34,528 nucleotides of DNA from an uncultured Alphaproteobacteria bacterium (GCA_902512415.1 CABXJB010000008.1:1-34528); one strand, 5' to 3'; positions 7,734 through 17,117 are shown, counted from the first letter of the stretch. The notes: a model not told the origin generated them from the sequence alone. Numbers and translations: made by a program.

Positions 7734-9068
7734 TTAACTACCGTAAATATAGTGTGGAAGCCATAAAGCAATTTGAGGAAAAATGATAATTAGAGCTAAT
7801 CCAATAACTTGAATTACCATAAATTGCATCATCCCAATATAAATATCTTTTAAATCCCATTCAGGGACAACACCTTTTAAAAAATATGCTGAGAGTGCTA
7901 CTGGTGGTGACAACCACGCTGTCTGTAAATTAACGGCAACAAGAATTGCAAACCAAATAAGATTAAATTCTAATCCTTCTATTAAAGGCAGTATAATTGG
8001 AACTACTATTAAAACAATTGGAACCCATTCTAGAGGCCAACCTAATAAAAAAATCATTCCCATTACTATTATTAAAATCAAATACCTATTTACCTCTAAG
8101 CCTAGTAGGAAGTCAGTAATCATTGTAGGTGTTCCTAATCTCGCAAACACAGATCCAAAAAAGTTGGAAGCTGCAACTAACAACATAATTAAAGCAGTTA
8201 TCTCTAATGTTTTGATTAACCCATCTTTTAATTTTTCTAATGTTAATTTACGATAAGCGAGCGCTAATAAAATAGAACCAAGAGCACCACATCCCGCTGC
8301 TTCAGTTGGTGTTGCTAAACCTAACAAGATACTTCCAAGTGCAGAAAATACTAGTAATGCAGGAGGCACCAATCCCATAAAAAATTCATATATAACAACC
8401 TTAATATCTTTTTCTCTATCTTCTTCAGGAACTACTGGTCCAAGAGAAGGATCTAAATAGCACCTAATTGTAGTGTAGCCAGCATAGAGAACAGCTAACA
8501 TAATTCCTGGAATAATTGCTGCTGCAAAAAGATCCGTAACGGGTATTTCCATTATTGGCCCCATAACAACAAGCATAATACTTGGGGGGATTAAAATACC
8601 TAATGTTCCTCCAGCTGTAATAGTTCCAGCAGCTAATCTCACGTCATATCCAGATCTATTCATAGACTTCGCAGCCATTATTCCTAGTATTGTTACTGAA
8701 GCACCGACAATACCTGTTGCTGCAGCAAAAATTATAGATACAAAAAGTACTGCATAAAAAAGTGATCCTCTTACACGAGACAGCATCATTTGAACGGATG
8801 CAAATAGCCTTTCCATTAATCCAGCTTGTTCCATCATGATACCCATAAAAACAAAGAGCGGGACCGCGGCTAATGTTTGTTCTGTCATGACCATGGAGAA
8901 CTGCAGTGTCATTAAATAAAAAACTAATTTCCCAAATCCTAAATATCCAAAAACAAAACCAAGGAAAATTAAGGTGAACGAGATAGGAAAGCCAACAAAA
9001 ATTGAAAATAGCATTACTGCTATCAAAAAAATTCCTAAAATTTCTGGACTAACAAACTCTGCAATCAT
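7734..9068 (-). CDS. dctM: TRAP transporter large permease (DctM/IseM-like)
   Basis: 444 aa hydrophobic protein with DctM features (VPLFVFMGIMMEQAGL, GASVTILGIMAAKSM, GGTLGILIPPSIMLVVMG, ATPTEAAGCGALG). Confidence 0.92.
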   Translation of the reverse strand: MIAEFVSPEILGIFLIAVMLFSIFVGFPISFTLIFLGFVFGYLGFGKLVFYLMTLQFSMVMTEQTLAAVPLFVFMGIMMEQAGLMERLFASVQMMLSRVRGSLFYAVLFVSIIFAAATGIVGASVTILGIMAAKSMNRSGYDVRLAAGTITAGGTLGILIPPSIMLVVMGPIMEIPVTDLFAAAIIPGIMLAVLYAGYTTIRCYLDPSLGPVVPEEDREKDIKVVIYEFFMGLVPPALLVFSALGSILLGLATPTEAAGCGALGSILLALAYRKLTLEKLKDGLIKTLEITALIMLLVAASNFFGSVFARLGTPTMITDFLLGLEVNRYLILIIVMGMIFLLGWPLEWVPIVLIVVPIILPLIEGLEFNLIWFAILVAVNLQTAWLSPPVALSAYFLKGVVPEWDLKDIYIGMMQFMVIQVIGLALIIIFPQIALWLPHYIYGS

Positions 9069-9676
9069 TCGTCACCAGGCCATTTGCCATTTTTCATAGC
9101 ATAGTGACTTTTCAATAACTCTGATAATCCTTGAATTAATAAAAAAACAATTCCAAGCCACAAACAAGATTTAATTGGCCATAGATATGGCATCCATGCA
9201 GTATCCATACCTTTTTCTCCACGCTGAATTGATTCCATTACAAAAATGGTAGTCATATACAAACAGAAATATAGGCCAGGAAAATAAAAAAATATATATA
9301 ACCAAAAATCAACCATCCCTTGCGTTTTTATTTTAAAATTACGATATAAAAAATCAGCTCTAATATGCACTCCTCTGGATAAAGCATATCCTGACCCCAT
9401 CATAAACATTGCGCCGTAAAAAAATCTACTCATGTCATAAGCCCAATAAGTCGGGGCTAAAAAAAACTTTCTTGCTATAACTTCATATGCCATACACAAA
9501 AATAAAGGCACAGTAATCCAGCACACTGTCTTACCAATAAGTAAACTAAATTTATCAATATTTATTATTGTTTTATAAACCCAATTTGCCATATCAGTTG
9601 GTTTATCGAAATATCCAACTTTTCTTTCAGCAATTAGTTCATCTTTTAAATCATGGTCTTGAATATTATCTGACAT
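9065..9676 (-). CDS. dctQ: TRAP transporter small permease (DctQ/IseL-like)
   Basis: 203 aa, four TM segments, overlaps dctM by 4 bp. Confidence 0.88.
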   Translation of the reverse strand: MSDNIQDHDLKDELIAERKVGYFDKPTDMANWVYKTIINIDKFSLLIGKTVCWITVPLFLCMAYEVIARKFFLAPTYWAYDMSRFFYGAMFMMGSGYALSRGVHIRADFLYRNFKIKTQGMVDFWLYIFFYFPGLYFCLYMTTIFVMESIQRGEKGMDTAWMPYLWPIKSCLWLGIVFLLIQGLSELLKSHYAMKNGKWPGDE

Positions 9677-9696
9677 TTTATTATTCTACAGGAATA

Positions 9697-9722
9697 AAAG
9701 AGCGGACACTAGTCCGCTCTTT
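9697..9722 (-). terminator. Perfect 11-bp stem, 4-nt loop hairpin between dctP and dctQ (attenuator/terminator or mRNA stabiliser)
   Basis: AAAGAGCGGAC-ACTA-GTCCGCTCTTT. On the minus strand it follows the dctP stop and precedes dctQ; strongly GC-rich relative to surroundings. Confidence 0.75.
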
Positions 9723-9734
9723 ATTTACATTAAA

Positions 9735-10832
9735 TTATTTCAGTGTTGCAGCATGAGCCATACCTAACTTAGCGTTAGACATTTGAGCTCCACTCCAGAA
9801 AGGAACAGCAATATCAGCGAATTCTTTCATAGAAGTATAAACTTCATTAAAAAATTCATTTTCTTCAGCATTTTTATTTAAAGTTGCTAAAGCTGCTGCC
9901 ATGTATTCAGTAAAATAATCTGAAGGTGTGTCATGAAGAATAACACCAGCTTCTTCTGTTAACATTCTAAGAGCTTTTCCATTTTCATAAATTCTATCAG
10001 ATAAAGTTAACATCAATGATGCATCAGCTGCTACCTGTAATGAAGCTTTTTCATGATCGGTTAAACTATCATATGTAGTACCGTTCATATAAAAGTCTGC
10101 ATTTACAACAACTTGGTGCAAACCTTGAAGGTAGTAATGCTTTAAGACTTTTTGAAAACCAAATACACTATCAGGTTTTGGACAACACCATTCTGCCGCA
10201 TCAATTGTGCCAGCTTCAAGAGCAGGAAGAATATCTCCTCCGCCCATTGCTACTGAAGCAATACCAATATCTTTATATGTTTGACCTGGTATGCCTGGAG
10301 GTGTTCTAAAACGATATTTTCTAAAATCTTCCATGCTATTAATTGGTTCTTTAAACCAACCAAGAGCTTCAGGTCCAACAGGTTGAAGCATAAAACCTTT
10401 TATGTCTCTACCCATTTCATCCCAAAGTTGTTCGTATAATTCTTTTCCACCAGCAGCATTAAACCAAGATAAAAAAGCAAGGTTATCAATACCTACACCG
10501 CCACCTGCTACAGGTGAACCAAAAAGCATTGCAGCCGGATGTTCTCCTGACCAATAGTGAGTCCAAGCAAAACCACAGTCGATTAAGCCTTTATCAATAG
10601 CGTCTAGTGTTTCTTTTCCACCAACAACTGTACCTGCTGGCATTATTTCAAATTCTAAAGATCCACCAGTTAACAGTGTTACTCTATCAGTAAACTCTTC
10701 TTTTAATAGTCTAGCTTCATCACTTTTAGCATTCAAAACTGTTTGACACTTAAGTGTTTTAGCTTTTACAGATACAGTCATAAATCCTAAAGCAACAACT
10801 GTACCTAAAACTATAGTTAATAGTTTTTTCAT
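9735..10832 (-). CDS. dctP: TRAP transporter substrate-binding protein (DctP/TakP/IseK-like)
   Basis: Signal peptide MKKLLTIVLGTVVALGFMTVSVKA; DctP features (AMGGGDILPALEAGTIDAAEWCCP). The ORF-track start at 10877 is TTG; ATG at 10832 has an ideal SD (GGAGGAAAC-ATG), so the start is revised. Confidence 0.92.
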   Translation of the reverse strand: MKKLLTIVLGTVVALGFMTVSVKAKTLKCQTVLNAKSDEARLLKEEFTDRVTLLTGGSLEFEIMPAGTVVGGKETLDAIDKGLIDCGFAWTHYWSGEHPAAMLFGSPVAGGGVGIDNLAFLSWFNAAGGKELYEQLWDEMGRDIKGFMLQPVGPEALGWFKEPINSMEDFRKYRFRTPPGIPGQTYKDIGIASVAMGGGDILPALEAGTIDAAEWCCPKPDSVFGFQKVLKHYYLQGLHQVVVNADFYMNGTTYDSLTDHEKASLQVAADASLMLTLSDRIYENGKALRMLTEEAGVILHDTPSDYFTEYMAAALATLNKNAEENEFFNEVYTSMKEFADIAVPFWSGAQMSNAKLGMAHAATLK

Positions 10833-10842
10833 GTTTCCTCCC

Positions 10843-10911
10843 GAAATTAATAATGAAAAAGACCTAGCACATGCCAATTCATTTACAACCTTGTTCTCAG
10901 ATATTAATTTC
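10843..10911. promoter_or_regulatory. 10-bp perfect inverted repeat GAAATTAATA (10843-10852) / TATTAATTTC (10902-10911) in the divergent dctP-GMC intergenic region
   Basis: Read directly; arms separated by 49 nt, one near each gene's ribosome-binding site. Confidence 0.5.
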
Positions 10912-10927
10912 TTTAATAGAGGATATT

Positions 10928-12529
10928 ATGATTAAGGATTTTGATTATATAATTATTGGCGCAGGATCAGCTGGTTGTGTTTTGGCCAATAGACTATCTA
11001 AAAAAACAAATATTTCAGTACTATTAATAGAGGCAGGTGGTAAAGATAATTATCCATGGATACATATTCCGGTTGGCTACTATAAAACTATGCACAATCC
11101 TAAGACTGATTGGTGCTTTAAAACAGAACCTGATGACTCAATTAATGGACGATCAATAAATTATCCTCGGGGTAAAACTTTAGGAGGTAGTTCTTCTATT
11201 AATGGACTTTTATATATTAGAGGGCAATCACGAGATTACGATATATGGCGTCAACAAGGAAATACTGGATGGGGTTGGGATGATGTTCTTCCATACTTTA
11301 TCAAATCAGAAAATCAGGAAAGAGGAGCAAATGAATTTCATGGTGCAGGTGGTCCTTTATCTGTTTCTGATATCAGAATTAAACTAGATATTTTAGATGA
11401 ATTTCAAAATGCCGCAGAAGAAATAGGTATCCCCAAAATAAAAGATTTTAATACTGGAGATAATTTTGGTTGTGATTATTTTCAGGTCACTGAAAAAAAT
11501 GGGTTACGTTGTAGTACAGCTGTTGCTTATCTAAATCCTGCAAAAAAAAGATCTAATTTAAAAGTAGAAGTTAACGCACATGTAAAAAAAATTAATTTTG
11601 AGGGGAAAAAGGCTGCTGGTATTTCATATTGGAAAAATAATGAATTAATTACCGTAAAGGCTAATAAAGAAGTAATTTTATCTGCCGGATCAATTGGTTC
11701 TCCACATATTTTACAAACATCAGGTATTGGTGATGAAAAGAAATTACGTGATTTAGGCATTCCTATTATTCATCACAACACCAGTATAGGGAAAAACTTA
11801 CAAGATCACTTGATGTTACGACCAGTTTACAAAGTGAAAAATATTAAAACATTAAATAAAACTATTAATAGTTTTTTTGGCAAAATGATGATTGGAATGG
11901 AATTTGTGTTTTTTAGAAAAGGCGTCATGACGATGGGGGCCAGTCAATTATGTGGTTTTGCTAAAAGCGATGAGAATAGAGAAACGCCAAATTTACAATT
12001 TCATGTTCAACCTATTAGTACTGATAGATTAGGTGGTTCTAATCTTCATAGCTTTAATGCGTTTACACCCACTGTCGCAAACATCAGACCCACAAGCAGA
12101 GGGGAAGTTTTTATTATTTCAAAAGACAGCAGAGATTATCCAAAAATCAAAATGAATTATTTATCTACTGATGAAGATCGACAGGTATCTGCTGCAGGTA
12201 TAAGATTAATTAGAAAAATTATTTTTGAAAGTGAAACATTTAAAAAATACAATCCAGAAGAATTTAGACCAGGCATACAATTTCAAAGCGATGAAGAAAT
12301 AATTCAAGCGGCAAGCGAACATGTTCAAACTATATTCCACCCAGTTGGAACTTGTAAAATGGGGAAGGATGATACCTCAGTTGTTAGTGACAGACTAAAA
12401 GTTCATGGTATTGACAATTTAAGAGTTGTCGATGCTTCTATTATGCCAAATATTACATCAGGCAATACTAATGCTCCGACAATTATGATTGCTGAAAAAG
12501 CAGCTGATATAATTATTGCTGATCAATAA
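10928..12529 (+). CDS. GMC-family FAD oxidoreductase; candidate isethionate dehydrogenase (IseJ-like), otherwise choline-dehydrogenase-like
   Basis: DFDYIIIGAGSAGCVLANRLS, YPRGKTLGGSSSINGLLYIRGQ, HPVGTCKMG, NTNAPTIMIAEKAAD motifs. Start revised from 10871 to ATG 10928, preceded by an AGAGGA SD. Substrate inferred from linkage to xsc and TRAP genes. Confidence 0.85.
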   Translation: MIKDFDYIIIGAGSAGCVLANRLSKKTNISVLLIEAGGKDNYPWIHIPVGYYKTMHNPKTDWCFKTEPDDSINGRSINYPRGKTLGGSSSINGLLYIRGQSRDYDIWRQQGNTGWGWDDVLPYFIKSENQERGANEFHGAGGPLSVSDIRIKLDILDEFQNAAEEIGIPKIKDFNTGDNFGCDYFQVTEKNGLRCSTAVAYLNPAKKRSNLKVEVNAHVKKINFEGKKAAGISYWKNNELITVKANKEVILSAGSIGSPHILQTSGIGDEKKLRDLGIPIIHHNTSIGKNLQDHLMLRPVYKVKNIKTLNKTINSFFGKMMIGMEFVFFRKGVMTMGASQLCGFAKSDENRETPNLQFHVQPISTDRLGGSNLHSFNAFTPTVANIRPTSRGEVFIISKDSRDYPKIKMNYLSTDEDRQVSAAGIRLIRKIIFESETFKKYNPEEFRPGIQFQSDEEIIQAASEHVQTIFHPVGTCKMGKDDTSVVSDRLKVHGIDNLRVVDASIMPNITSGNTNAPTIMIAEKAADIIIADQ

Positions 12530-12531
12530 TT

Positions 12532-14301
12532 TTATTGGGCTACAGTATCTTTACTATTAATACCAGCAACCTCAACAGGTGCTTTCATAGCATCTCTTCT
12601 AAAAGGTTCTCCTAATTCTTGATTTAAAATAACCTCAATAAAAGTTGTAATGCCATTCATTTGGTCCAGGCATGATACTTTTAGTGCTTCAGTTAACTCT
12701 GATTGAGTTGTAACTTTAACACCTTTAAAACCACATGCCTCTGCAATTTTTGAATAACTTAATTTTGGATCAAGTTCTGTTCCGATAAAATTATTATCAT
12801 ACCAAAGTGTTGTATTTCTTTTTTCTGCACCCCATTGATAATTTCGGAATATAACCATTGTGATATTTGGCCATTCTTCTCGACTACATGAGGTCATCTC
12901 ACTCATACTAATTCCAAAAGCACCATCTCCTGAAAAACCAATAACTGGAGTATCAGGACATCCAATTTTAGCTCCTAACACTGAAGGAAAACCATACCCA
13001 CATGGTCCAAATAAACCAGGTGCTAAATATTTTCGTCCCTTTTCAAAAGTAGGATAAGCATTTCCAATTGCACAATTATTTCCAATGTCACTTGAAATAA
13101 TAGCATCATCGGGCAAACCGGCTTGAATAGCTCTCCACGCCATACGAGGTGACATTCTATCGGGATCTCTTTCCCTAGAATCTTTATTCCACGATGTTCC
13201 TTCATCGTCCTCTTCATGATCGAGGCTTGTTAGTGTTTGAAGCCATGCAGATTTAGTCTGATGAATTAATGCTTTCCTGTCTTCTCTTCCATCATCACCT
13301 GCAGTTGATGATAATTGACTAAGAATTTGCTCAGCAACTAGTTTAGCATCACCGCAAATTCCTATTGATATTTTTTTTGCTAAACCTATTCGATCAGAGT
13401 TTATATCAACTTGAACAATCTTTGCTTTTTTGGGCCAGTAGTCAATTCCATAACCTGGTAAAGTAGAAAATGGATTTAATCTTGTTCCAAGTGCCAATAC
13501 AACATCAGCTTTTGAAATTATTTCCATAGCCGCTTTAGAGCCATTGTATCCAAGTGGGCCAACCGCTAGAGGATGTTTTCCTGGAAAACTATCATTGTGT
13601 TGGTATCCACAAGCTACTGGAGCGTCTAATTTTTCTGCTATTTTTTTACAATCTTCAATGGCATCAGCAAGTACTACACCTGCACCAGATAATATTACTG
13701 GAAATTTTGCATTAGATAAAAGTTCTGCAGCTTCACTAATAGCCGTAGCACCTCCAGCAGGCCTTTCAAACTCTATAATGGATGGCAATTCAATATCTAC
13801 AACTTGTGTCCAAAAATCTCTTGGCACATTTATTTGAGCAGGTGCTGATCCTCTTTTCGCTTTTAATATCACTCTATTTAAAACTTCAGCCATTCTGGAT
13901 GCATCACGAACCTCTTCCTGATAACAAACCATGTCTTTAAATAAGTTCATTTGTTCAACTTCTTGAAAACCACCCTGACCCATTGTTTTGTTTGCAGCTT
14001 GGGGTGTGACTAAAAGCATAGGTGTATGATTCCAATAAGCTGTTTTTATAGGAGTTACTAAACCTGTTATACCCGGTCCATTTTGTGCAATACACATGGC
14101 AATTTTTCCAGTTGATCTGGTATAGCCATCAGCAATTAGCCCGCCATTAGACTCGTGAGCAACATCCCAGAAAGTAATACCAGCTTTTGGAAAAAGATCT
14201 GAAATTGGCATAAAAGCCGAACCAATTATTCCAAAAGAATGTTGTATTCCGTGCTTTTGTAAAACTTTTACAAAAGCTTCCTCAGTAGTCATTTTAGCCA
14301 T
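12532..14301 (-). CDS. xsc: Sulfoacetaldehyde acetyltransferase (ThDP-dependent)
   Basis: GSAFMPISDLFPKAGITFWDVAHESNGGLIADGYTRSTGKIAMCIAQNGPGITGLVTPIKTAYWNHTPMLLVTPQAANKTMGQGGFQEVEQM is characteristic of Xsc; ThDP-binding GFSGDGAFGISM. Track start 14307 is TTG; ATG 14301 with upstream GGAG preferred. Confidence 0.9.
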   Translation of the reverse strand: MAKMTTEEAFVKVLQKHGIQHSFGIIGSAFMPISDLFPKAGITFWDVAHESNGGLIADGYTRSTGKIAMCIAQNGPGITGLVTPIKTAYWNHTPMLLVTPQAANKTMGQGGFQEVEQMNLFKDMVCYQEEVRDASRMAEVLNRVILKAKRGSAPAQINVPRDFWTQVVDIELPSIIEFERPAGGATAISEAAELLSNAKFPVILSGAGVVLADAIEDCKKIAEKLDAPVACGYQHNDSFPGKHPLAVGPLGYNGSKAAMEIISKADVVLALGTRLNPFSTLPGYGIDYWPKKAKIVQVDINSDRIGLAKKISIGICGDAKLVAEQILSQLSSTAGDDGREDRKALIHQTKSAWLQTLTSLDHEEDDEGTSWNKDSRERDPDRMSPRMAWRAIQAGLPDDAIISSDIGNNCAIGNAYPTFEKGRKYLAPGLFGPCGYGFPSVLGAKIGCPDTPVIGFSGDGAFGISMSEMTSCSREEWPNITMVIFRNYQWGAEKRNTTLWYDNNFIGTELDPKLSYSKIAEACGFKGVKVTTQSELTEALKVSCLDQMNGITTFIEVILNQELGEPFRRDAMKAPVEVAGINSKDTVAQ

Positions 14302-14409
14302 CTTCAAATCTCCAGTTAGTATATTAGGTACTTATTTGGACTTATTTATTAAAATTCAAATTTTTGAGTATAATAATTTAGGATCATAATCTAGGGATTT
14401 AATTAGATA

Positions 14410-16296
14410 ATGAATAAAAAAGAGCTTAAAACTATAAATCAGCATCAAAATATTAAGCCTAATTTAAAAGGACAAGAAATTATAAAATTTATAGCTAAGA
14501 CGCTACCTCATCAGCCTGGCGTATATCAAATGGAAGATGAAGATGGAAAAATATTATATATAGGAAAAGCAAAAAATCTTGCGAAGAGAGTAATTAATTA
14601 CACCTCTCTTAATAACTTAACTCGTCGTTTACAAAGAATGATAAGTTTAACAAAAAAAATGAATTTTTTTGTTACAAATACTGAAATTGAAGCTCTACTT
14701 CTTGAATGTAATTTGATTAAGAGACATAAGCCACGCTTCAATATAATTTTAAGAGATGATAAATCTTTTCCTTATATTCTCATAAACAAAGAGCATAAAT
14801 ATCCTCGATTACAAAAATACCGAGGTTTAAAAAAAATTAAAGGTGATTACTTTGGTCCATTTGTATCCCCATCAGTTGCTGACTATACCATAATTTCTCT
14901 TCAAAAAGCTTTCTTATTAAGGAGTTGTTCAGATGGGGTTTTTAATAACAGGTCTCGTCCTTGTTTGCTATTTGATATCAAAAGATGCAGTGGGCCATGT
15001 GTGAGTTATATAGATGAGTCAAAATATAAAGAAAGTATTGATGATGCGAAAAAATTTTTAAAAGGGAATACAAAAAAAATTGAAAAAAAACTTAATTCTA
15101 AAATGCAATCAGCTAGCAAAAATAAAATGTTTGAAGAAGCAGCTCGATTGCGTGATAGAATTAAATCAGTAAATCAGATTCAAAAATATCAATCTGTGTA
15201 CATTAAAGAAATGCGGAATATTGATATTTTTGCCATTAAACTTATTGATAATAAAAGTTGTATCCATGGTAAGTTTTATAGAAATGGTAGTAATTATGGT
15301 AACAAATCATTTTTTCCATCTCATGAAGATACCAGTGAAGATATTGAAATCCTTGAATCATTTTTGTATCAATTTTATGCCGATAAGGACACTCCGCCTA
15401 AAATATTAATAAATATTGATAACAAATTTTTCAAAGAAGTTGAAAAAATACTAAATAAAAAAAATAAATTAAAAACAAAAATATTAAAACCTAAGTCAGG
15501 AGAAAAACTACAGCATATCTTATTGGCAGAAAAAAATGCACTCGAAAGTATAAAACTTAAAAAGACTAGTTTAGAGGCTCATCATTCAGCATTAGATTCT
15601 TTATCTCGATTGTTGGATATCAAACATGACATAAATAGAGTAGAAATATATGATAATAGTCATACTTTTGGTAAAAACTCTGTAGGAGTTATGGTTGTGG
15701 CAGACAAAGAAGGATTGAGCACAAAACATTATAGAAAATTTAACATTCGTTATGACATAAATGATAAAAAAATTTCGAGCGTTGATGATTATTATATGAT
15801 GAAAGAGGTATTAGTCAGACGTCTTAGCAAAATTAGTCAAAATTATGAATCTGTATCGCCTGATGTTATCATAATAGATGGAGGTAGAGGACAATACAAC
15901 ATTGTATTGAAAGTTTTAAAAAAATATAAATTAGAAAATATTAAATTATTAAGTGTTTCAAAAGGGCCAGAAAGAAATGCAGGGAGAGAAATTGTACATC
16001 TTGAAAATAAAAATATTAATCTTAATCCTAATGATTCTTTACTAAATTTTATTCAAAGACTTAGGGATGAAGCACACAGATTTGCTATTACCGCTCATCG
16101 ATCAAGAAGATTTAAATCAACTATAAAATCTGTATTTGATGAAATTAAGGGCATTGGACCAAAAAGAAAAAAAGATTTACTATTACATTTTGGAACTATA
16201 GAAAAGATTAAATCAGCATCTTTAAATGAACTGAAGCAGATTAAAACTATACCAATTAAAAAACTTGAAGATATATATGAATTTTTTAATGGCTAA
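14410..16296 (+). CDS. uvrC: Excinuclease ABC subunit C
   Basis: GIY-YIG N-terminus (PHQPGVYQMEDEDGKILYIGKAKNLAKRV), UvrB-binding and RNase H-like domains, C-terminal HhH (IKGIGPKRKKDLLLHFG). Confidence 0.95.
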   Translation: MNKKELKTINQHQNIKPNLKGQEIIKFIAKTLPHQPGVYQMEDEDGKILYIGKAKNLAKRVINYTSLNNLTRRLQRMISLTKKMNFFVTNTEIEALLLECNLIKRHKPRFNIILRDDKSFPYILINKEHKYPRLQKYRGLKKIKGDYFGPFVSPSVADYTIISLQKAFLLRSCSDGVFNNRSRPCLLFDIKRCSGPCVSYIDESKYKESIDDAKKFLKGNTKKIEKKLNSKMQSASKNKMFEEAARLRDRIKSVNQIQKYQSVYIKEMRNIDIFAIKLIDNKSCIHGKFYRNGSNYGNKSFFPSHEDTSEDIEILESFLYQFYADKDTPPKILINIDNKFFKEVEKILNKKNKLKTKILKPKSGEKLQHILLAEKNALESIKLKKTSLEAHHSALDSLSRLLDIKHDINRVEIYDNSHTFGKNSVGVMVVADKEGLSTKHYRKFNIRYDINDKKISSVDDYYMMKEVLVRRLSKISQNYESVSPDVIIIDGGRGQYNIVLKVLKKYKLENIKLLSVSKGPERNAGREIVHLENKNINLNPNDSLLNFIQRLRDEAHRFAITAHRSRRFKSTIKSVFDEIKGIGPKRKKDLLLHFGTIEKIKSASLNELKQIKTIPIKKLEDIYEFFNG

Positions 16297-16323
16297 TAAA
16301 CTAAACTTAATTTAAAAAAAATT

Positions 16324-16872
16324 ATGAAATTAAATATTTCAAATTTACTAACATTAGCAAGGGTCATAGTTATACCCATTATCGTTTTATGCATTTATAT
16401 GAAAAGTCCTTTCTATGGTTGGGTTGCCTTTGTGCTCTTTTGTATAGCAAGCATTACTGATTATTTCGATGGATATATTGCACGAATTAGAAATGAAGTG
16501 ACAAATTTTGGAACATTTCTTGACCCTATAGCGGACAAATTATTAGTAGCATCAGTTATTTTAATTTTAACTTCTAAAGAAGTAATAGCGGATTGGGAAA
16601 CTATTCCAGCTTTAATAATATTGTTAAGAGAGATTGCTGTGTCAGGATTAAGAGAATATTTAGCTAAAATAAAAGTTAGTGTTCCTGTTTCAAGAATTGC
16701 TAAAATTAAAACGGCAATGCAATTAATCGCCCTTGCTTTTTTAATTTTAAGTGAAAGTGGAATAACAATTATTCCTATAATATCTATTGGTAAAATTGCA
16801 CTATGGGTTGCAGGAATGTTAACTTTATATACCGGATACGATTATCTTAAATCAGGATTAAAGCATTTTTAA
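16324..16872 (+). CDS. pgsA: CDP-diacylglycerol--glycerol-3-phosphate 3-phosphatidyltransferase
   Basis: CDP-alcohol phosphatidyltransferase motif DYFDGYIARIRNEVTNFGTFLDPIADK. Confidence 0.92.
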   Translation: MKLNISNLLTLARVIVIPIIVLCIYMKSPFYGWVAFVLFCIASITDYFDGYIARIRNEVTNFGTFLDPIADKLLVASVILILTSKEVIADWETIPALIILLREIAVSGLREYLAKIKVSVPVSRIAKIKTAMQLIALAFLILSESGITIIPIISIGKIALWVAGMLTLYTGYDYLKSGLKHF

Positions 16873-17117
16873 TGAAAATTAAATATTTTGCATGGATTAA
16901 AGAAATAACGAGTCATGAAGAAGAGCAAATAGATTCAAATGAGATAAATAATTTGGATAAATTAAAGATATTTATTATATCAAAATATCCTGATTTAAAA
17001 AAACATCTTGATCAAGAAATTCTAAGATTTGCGGTTAATCAAGATTACGTTGTAGAAAATATTGATTTAAACAAAGATGATGAGATTGCAGTTTTTCCTC
17101 CTGTAAGTGGCGGGTAA
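16872..17117 (+). CDS. moaD: Molybdopterin synthase small subunit
   Basis: 81 aa ubiquitin-like protein ending in GG (FPPVSGG); overlaps pgsA and moaE. Confidence 0.9.
   Translation: MKIKYFAWIKEITSHEEEQIDSNEINNLDKLKIFIISKYPDLKKHLDQEILRFAVNQDYVVENIDLNKDDEIAVFPPVSGG

Noticed and set aside
7546-7737. Small ORF (63 aa) on plus strand
   Set aside because: Antisense to the well-supported CaCA antiporter; no recognisable domain.
9568-9756. Small ORF (62 aa) on plus strand
   Set aside because: Antisense to dctQ and the intergenic hairpin; no protein features.
11202-11760. ORFs 11202..11387 (+) and 11527..11760 (-)
   Set aside because: Out-of-frame or antisense inside the GMC oxidoreductase, which has continuous family motifs.
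10928-12529. Calling the GMC protein choline dehydrogenase BetA
   Set aside because: GMC motifs are shared by many substrates; linkage to xsc and TRAP favours an IseJ-type role, so no betA symbol is assigned.
12860-13837. ORFs 12860..13057 (+), 13023..13217 (-), 13544..13837 (+)
   Set aside because: All lie within xsc in other frames; no domain support.
15221-15409. ORF 15221..15409 (+)
   Set aside because: Alternative frame inside uvrC.
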